DNA of 64,000 bases from NCBI GenBank assembly GCA_029207755.1, contig JARCOQ010000003.1, forward strand, positions 1,364,001 to 1,428,000, given 5' to 3'. The notes under the pieces are model-generated. The model did not search any database, had not been told where the DNA came from, and worked only from the letters and a program-made list of their open reading frames with translations. Shown here one piece after another: positions 60,256-64,000 of the stretch (position 1 is the first letter of the stretch; each line of letters opens with the position of its first letter). The translations under genes were made by a program, and so were the position numbers. The DNA comes from Chamaea fasciata (lineage: Eukaryota; Chordata; Aves; Passeriformes; Sylviidae).

Positions 60256-61861
60256 GGTGGGAGAAAGGCAAAGCAGCATTGCTGAAGTCTCCCCTGACGA
60301 CAGGAAGCCAACAGAATTTTTCATTTCCCGAGTCGTTCAGGCTTGGTAAGTGGAGCTGGAGGCAGCTGCTGCTCTGTCGCAAAATGTGGCTGTGAGCAGG
60401 AGGCAGCAAAAAGCCAGCACCACGCAGGGGTCCAAGTGCCACTTGATTGAATTATCAGAGATGCATGAGGCTTCAGTCCTAACTTAGGGGGTCCCGAGGA
60501 AAAACGGCTCTGATGCCGTAGCTCACTGTGAAAAGAAGGCCAGCGAGCTCTTCTTTGTGCTGCATTGGAAGTGACACATTGCAAGGGGAGGGAAAGTTCT
60601 ATTTAAAATTGCAAAATCGGAGATGAAGTGCAATTGAGGAGAAAGATCAAAGACAGGAAGTGGGGACAGGAAGAAAGAGACGAGGTACAGCGTGGCTGCA
60701 CAGACAGCCTCATTTCATGTTAATGAATCCCTGCTTAGGAAGGGAAGGGTGGCTCTTTGTGTACCAGGAGAGAATAAAAACATCCTTCTGCCGCCGCACT
60801 GAGACTCCCTTTGAACGTGCCCTCCTACCAAAATGAAGGGCTGCACTCTGCTTCACAACATCTCGCAGAATTAGAAAAGACCGAGCTGCTCTCTGCCTGC
60901 CTGCATCCTGCTTATGTAACTTGCAGATGAGGCTGTGCAACCTCTGGCAACCCTGGAAAATTTCCTTGTCGGTGAGTCAGGTGCTTGGCAAACTGTCTGG
61001 TGCAGTGGGCTCTGTGGTGAGATTGCACTCACAGGCGCTACCTGGCCACCAGAGCACAATCCAAGGTCTCTTTATGGATCTGCTTCTTCCTAGAAGCTCC
61101 CTGATCATCCTGCTCTTGTCACTGCCAAGGGTCCCTGTTGTGCTGTATTAATTAGTGCAAAGCATCCCCCTCGAATGCTTTGAAGCAGGAGAAAAGCACA
61201 GCCCTGACTGATATTCTGAGATGTGGGTCAGAAAAAAGGAGGAGAAGAGCCAGGCAAGAATGAGTCCTTGGCCTTTGTAAACATTTTATCCATAGAAATT
61301 CCACCAGGATTGTGGGGAGAGCGTTTAGTGCGGTGGGGCTGCACAGGTGGGATTTCATGGGGAGGCAGAGAGTCCCCCTTTGCAATTCTCATTCTGAAAC
61401 TCCACGCTGCTGCCAGAACAGTGCTGGTTTGGAGGATGTGAATGTGCCTGAAAGCTGGAGGTCAGGGCTGCACGTTGGGCTCTAGGGGTAAAACTGCAAA
61501 CTGTGAAAAGTAAGGATTAGACCCAGGGACGAGGATAAAAACTGAAACAGACTTCCTTGTGGGACGGCTGTCATCTCCAGGAGCAGCAGATCCCAATTTC
61601 CACCTCTCTGGAAGTGTAACTGAGAGGAGCCAGGAGGTCTGTACCACCAGGTGGGTCCAGTCACTGCAGCTGTGAGGTGCCCAAATCTTACACCAGTCTG
61701 TGCAGGAGGGCCCTGTGGCGGCCCAGCTGTGTTCACAGCAGCACCTGCTTTGCTCATGCAAAGAGCCTGTTCGCCAGACTGCAGTGGGAGGGGGACAGAA
61801 AAAGACTTTGCCACGGGGGTGACCTGGTGACTAATGAGTTTCATTGATCCTCTGCTTGCAG

Positions 61862-62382
61862 GAGAGAGCAATTCATCATCTGCAGCTCCTGCAGGCTCGT
61901 CTGCTGAGGGCTCTGGGGGAGCAAACAGGAGATGTTACCCGAAAGCAGGGCTGTGTGAGCCCTCTGAGCCTAATGACTCTGTGCTCTCATGGATGTTTGA
62001 ACGTGATGCTGCAGAAAATTCCAGCATCAGGGAGTCTCTGGACAATTTCTACAAAATGTATTGCAGCAAGCAGCCAGGGAGAGAGGATCCAGCCTACGAG
62101 GCTGCCTCACGGTGTCTATCACAGAAGATTTCAGAGCTGGAGCAAAAGGAGGGGACAAAATACGCGTCACGTTGTCTGCAGATGGCCCAGTTGGTCTTGA
62201 ACAGAGATGGGTGTAAGATCTTTCCAAACCACCCCCCTTCTGCTTGCTTTTCAAAGCCAGCTGAAGGAGAAGTCTTGCTGGAGAACAGGAGGAGGACACC
62301 TGGACTCTCAGATGACATCCTGCAGTTCCTCTTGAGACAAACACGGGAGGAACGTAACCCTGATGGGTCCCAGGAGAAGTGA
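61862..62382 (+). CDS. SHLD1: SHLD1 terminal coding exon (shieldin complex subunit 1, C-terminal part)
   Basis: The exon opens after CTCTGCTTGCAG (AG at 61860-61861). Its first two bases complete the Gly codon carried from 36011, and it runs to TGA at 62380-62382, giving 172 further residues and a 226-residue protein (human is about 205). Conserved blocks against human SHLD1, recalled from memory, are IRESLDNFYKMY (residues 109-120; human LRKSLDRFYEMF), CLSQKISEL (138-146; CLSQKITQL), KYASRCLQMAQLVLNRDGC (153-171; KYALRSFQMARVIFNRDGC) and PGLSDDILQFLLRQ (200-213; PGLSKDITHFLLQQ). This C-terminal region is the part that contacts SHLD2. The Ser/Gly-rich segment at residues 56-74 is poorly conserved and accounts for part of the extra length. 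The identity call is firm. An additional small exon between the two is not excluded but is not required by phase. Confidence 0.93.
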
Positions 62383-62405
62383 GCAGAACACTGGCTTGCT
62401 CTGTC

Positions 62406-62411
62406 ATTAAA
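62406..62411 (+). other. SHLD1: Candidate SHLD1 polyadenylation signal (ATTAAA)
   Basis: ATTAAA, the commonest variant hexamer, lies 24 bases after the stop codon. If used it would give a 3'UTR of only about 45-55 bases. I did not see a canonical AATAAA soon after it, so longer 3'UTRs ending at unrecognised sites remain possible. Confidence 0.45.
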
Positions 62412-64000
62412 GCTTTGCTTCCACTCCAGAAAGAGAAGACTTTCTTAGACATTGTCCTCCAAGCACCACCCTCAGCTGCTCCATGGAGGAGGGCTTCACC
62501 CACAGCACACCTGCCTCTCTGAAGGGCAGCATTGCGTCAGGAGCATCCCTGTACCTGCTCGGGATGCGGGGACTGATTGGGACTAATTGGTGACTAATCA
62601 TGCAGCGTTTGCTGCTGGGACATCAAACATGATCATTTTTATCTGCCGGGCTTTTAAATTTCCCTGCATCCTTCCCCCAGGTTATCCTTCCCCCAGGTTA
62701 ACAGTGGTCCAGCCCAAATTTAGCCCCAGGCTGGCCATGGCTGTCCAAAAGTGCTCTTGGCTCTAACAGACTGTTGGAATGACCTTGGCATGGTGTGCCC
62801 CAGCCCTGCAGAGGGAAAGCTGAGATTTTGTTGTGCACATTTGCCTCACAGGGTGCCTGTTAGCGCTGTGTTTTTACCTACAGATAACATTACCCCACAG
62901 TTCATTATTGCAATGCCAGGTGAGTTTTTCTAACAGAAAAAAATGCGTGTGTGTGCATGAGAAAGAGAAAAAATACAGCTCTGGGTATGTTCTCTGTCAG
63001 TGCTTCTGTCCTGTTTACCTCCCTCCCCAACCACCTTCAGTTCCTTTCTGTCTTTCATGATGGTGCTAATGAGATCCCAGGGGGAATGTTCCCTTTAAAA
63101 TGAAAGGGATATCTCTGAGCCCAAAGAGGCTGATGTCAGTCAGCGGCAGAGCAATGAGCCCACACACAGCCACTTAGAGGTTTCTCTCCTGGCTGGATTG
63201 CTTCTTTGTAGCTTTACTGCCTCTGCCAGGCAGATAAATGTCCTTGTGCGTGTTTTCCACCCACTGGCCCGTCCACTGGAAGAGCGGTTTGCTTTGGTGA
63301 TGCTGTTTGCTGACTGGGGAGGCAATTCTCCAGCGTGGGTGTGAGCAGGCAGGCACAGAGTGCCGGAGGAAGGGATGTGCTTAAGGTGACAGCAGATGGA
63401 CAAGGAAAGAAAGAAAGTAAGAGGAAAAAAAAAAAAAAAGGGGAGGAAGGAAGGGAGAAAGGAAAGGAAAGGTGAGTGGGGTCTCAAAGGTCAACATCAG
63501 TGTGCTCACACCAGTTTTGGTGTTTGATACCCAGTGTTTGCCAGCCCAGCTGCTGAGACCTCTCATCACTCCCTGTCCAACCTGGCCGGATCTCAGAGTG
63601 GCTGTTTGTGTTCCTGCCTGTCCCGTTCCCTCCTGCAGTCCCCTATCCCTGCTTTGCTGCCCCTGGCAGATTGGCACAGCTGCTGTGCTCTGCAGGTGTT
63701 TCCACCAAAGGCAATGGAAATTTGGCTGCTGCCTTCAGTCAGAGCAGGAGGAAGCCCAGCTGGCTGCAAGTTATGGCCAAAATGTTAGGACTTGGTGTAA
63801 TCTCTCTCTGCAAATAGATTTATATTTGAAATGCCTGGGTTTAGTTTGCTGTCCTTGAGTCATCATGGAACCAATTCATTTGGCTTTGTGCTGGTCCTGC
63901 TGGGTGTGTTGCTTGCTTGTTTTTATGGCCCAGGTATTGTACAGGTGCTGAAAGGACACACAGAACATTGGAGCAGACCTTCAGCTGCTCCCCCAGCATT
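62412..64000. other. Region downstream of SHLD1
   Basis: No gene is recognised. Human synteny would place CHGB next, but no chromogranin-like exon is visible before the window ends. The segment contains a purine-rich tract (63402-63474) and no mobile element that I can name. Confidence 0.55.
63402..63474 (+). repeat. Purine-rich (GGAAA/A-run) tract
   Basis: A run of GGAAAG and AAAG units with a 15-A core and one pyrimidine interruption, ending in GGAAAG|GTGAGT. That end is a consensus donor match that could be fortuitous in purine-rich DNA. Such tracts can form triplex structures. Confidence 0.85.

Larger units (their letters stand above)
36012..61861 (+). other. SHLD1: SHLD1 intron 2 (25.9 kb)
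   Basis: A long intron bounded by CAG|GTGACAG and CTCTGCTTGCAG|GAG, with a good branch-site candidate (CTAAT, A at 61834) 27 bases before the acceptor G. The sense strand holds no exon that I recognise as SHLD1. Contents: a (TAA)14 microsatellite at 36405-36446, T homopolymers near 38650 and 50780, a duplicated block at 51773-53980, a 59-bp minisatellite at 58252-58473 and CR1 ends at 59640 and 60028. The longest open frame (211 codons, minus, 37180-37815) resembles no protein I know. Confidence 0.75.

Noticed and set aside
63397..63480. GGAAAG|GTGAGT as a donor for a downstream first exon
   Set aside because: It sits at the end of a purine-rich simple tract where such matches arise easily. 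No promoter or coding exon is attached.
62751..64000. Expected CHGB first exon by human synteny
   Set aside because: No signal-peptide exon or chromogranin-like sequence was found in the remaining 1.6 kb.

Overview
This is vertebrate nuclear DNA, most likely from a songbird. It is gene-poor, with short exons separated by long introns, two strongly CpG-rich islands in an otherwise AT-leaning background, 3' ends of CR1 LINEs, remnants of avian ERV LTRs, and one element with a tRNA-Ile-like head that resembles passerine SINEs. There are no bacterial-type operons, CRISPR arrays or phage genes. Species assignment is inference.

Two genes can be identified from their own coding sequence, and they lie head to head. 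GPCPD1 (glycerophosphocholine phosphodiesterase) runs on the minus strand. Its first coding exon is at 2099-2184 and its CpG-island promoter is at about 8.45-10.0 kb; the rest of the gene lies beyond the left edge. SHLD1 (shieldin subunit 1, human C20orf196) runs on the plus strand. Its CpG-island promoter is at about 32.7-33.8 kb, its first coding exon at 35843-36011 and its terminal coding exon from 61862 with the stop at 62380-62382. The two coding exons join in frame across a 25.9 kb intron and predict a 226-residue protein. As I recall, GPCPD1 and SHLD1 are also neighbours on human chromosome 20, so synteny supports both calls.

Layout: 1-2098 is GPCPD1 intron with an LTR remnant. 2099-2184 is the GPCPD1 first coding exon. 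2185-8446 is GPCPD1 5' intron with a second LTR remnant. 8447-10010 is CpG island 1, which holds two similar promoter/first-exon modules in tandem. 10011-32359 is intergenic, with CR1 fragments and small tandem duplications. 32360-32630 is a probable tRNA-headed SINE on the minus strand. 32680-33840 is CpG island 2 (SHLD1 promoter). 33716-35842 is SHLD1 intron 1. 36012-61861 is SHLD1 intron 2, with a (TAA)14 microsatellite, a duplicated 248-bp block, a 59-bp minisatellite and two CR1 ends. 62383-64000 is the SHLD1 3' end and downstream DNA.

The two proteins act in unrelated pathways: GPCPD1 in choline and glycerophosphodiester metabolism, SHLD1 in 53BP1-dependent DNA end protection. I see no novel multi-gene system. 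The most interesting signals are the tandem GPCPD1 promoter/first-exon modules, the duplicated block in SHLD1 intron 2 that carries acceptor-like and polyadenylation-like signals, and the 59-bp minisatellite that stays open in many reading frames.
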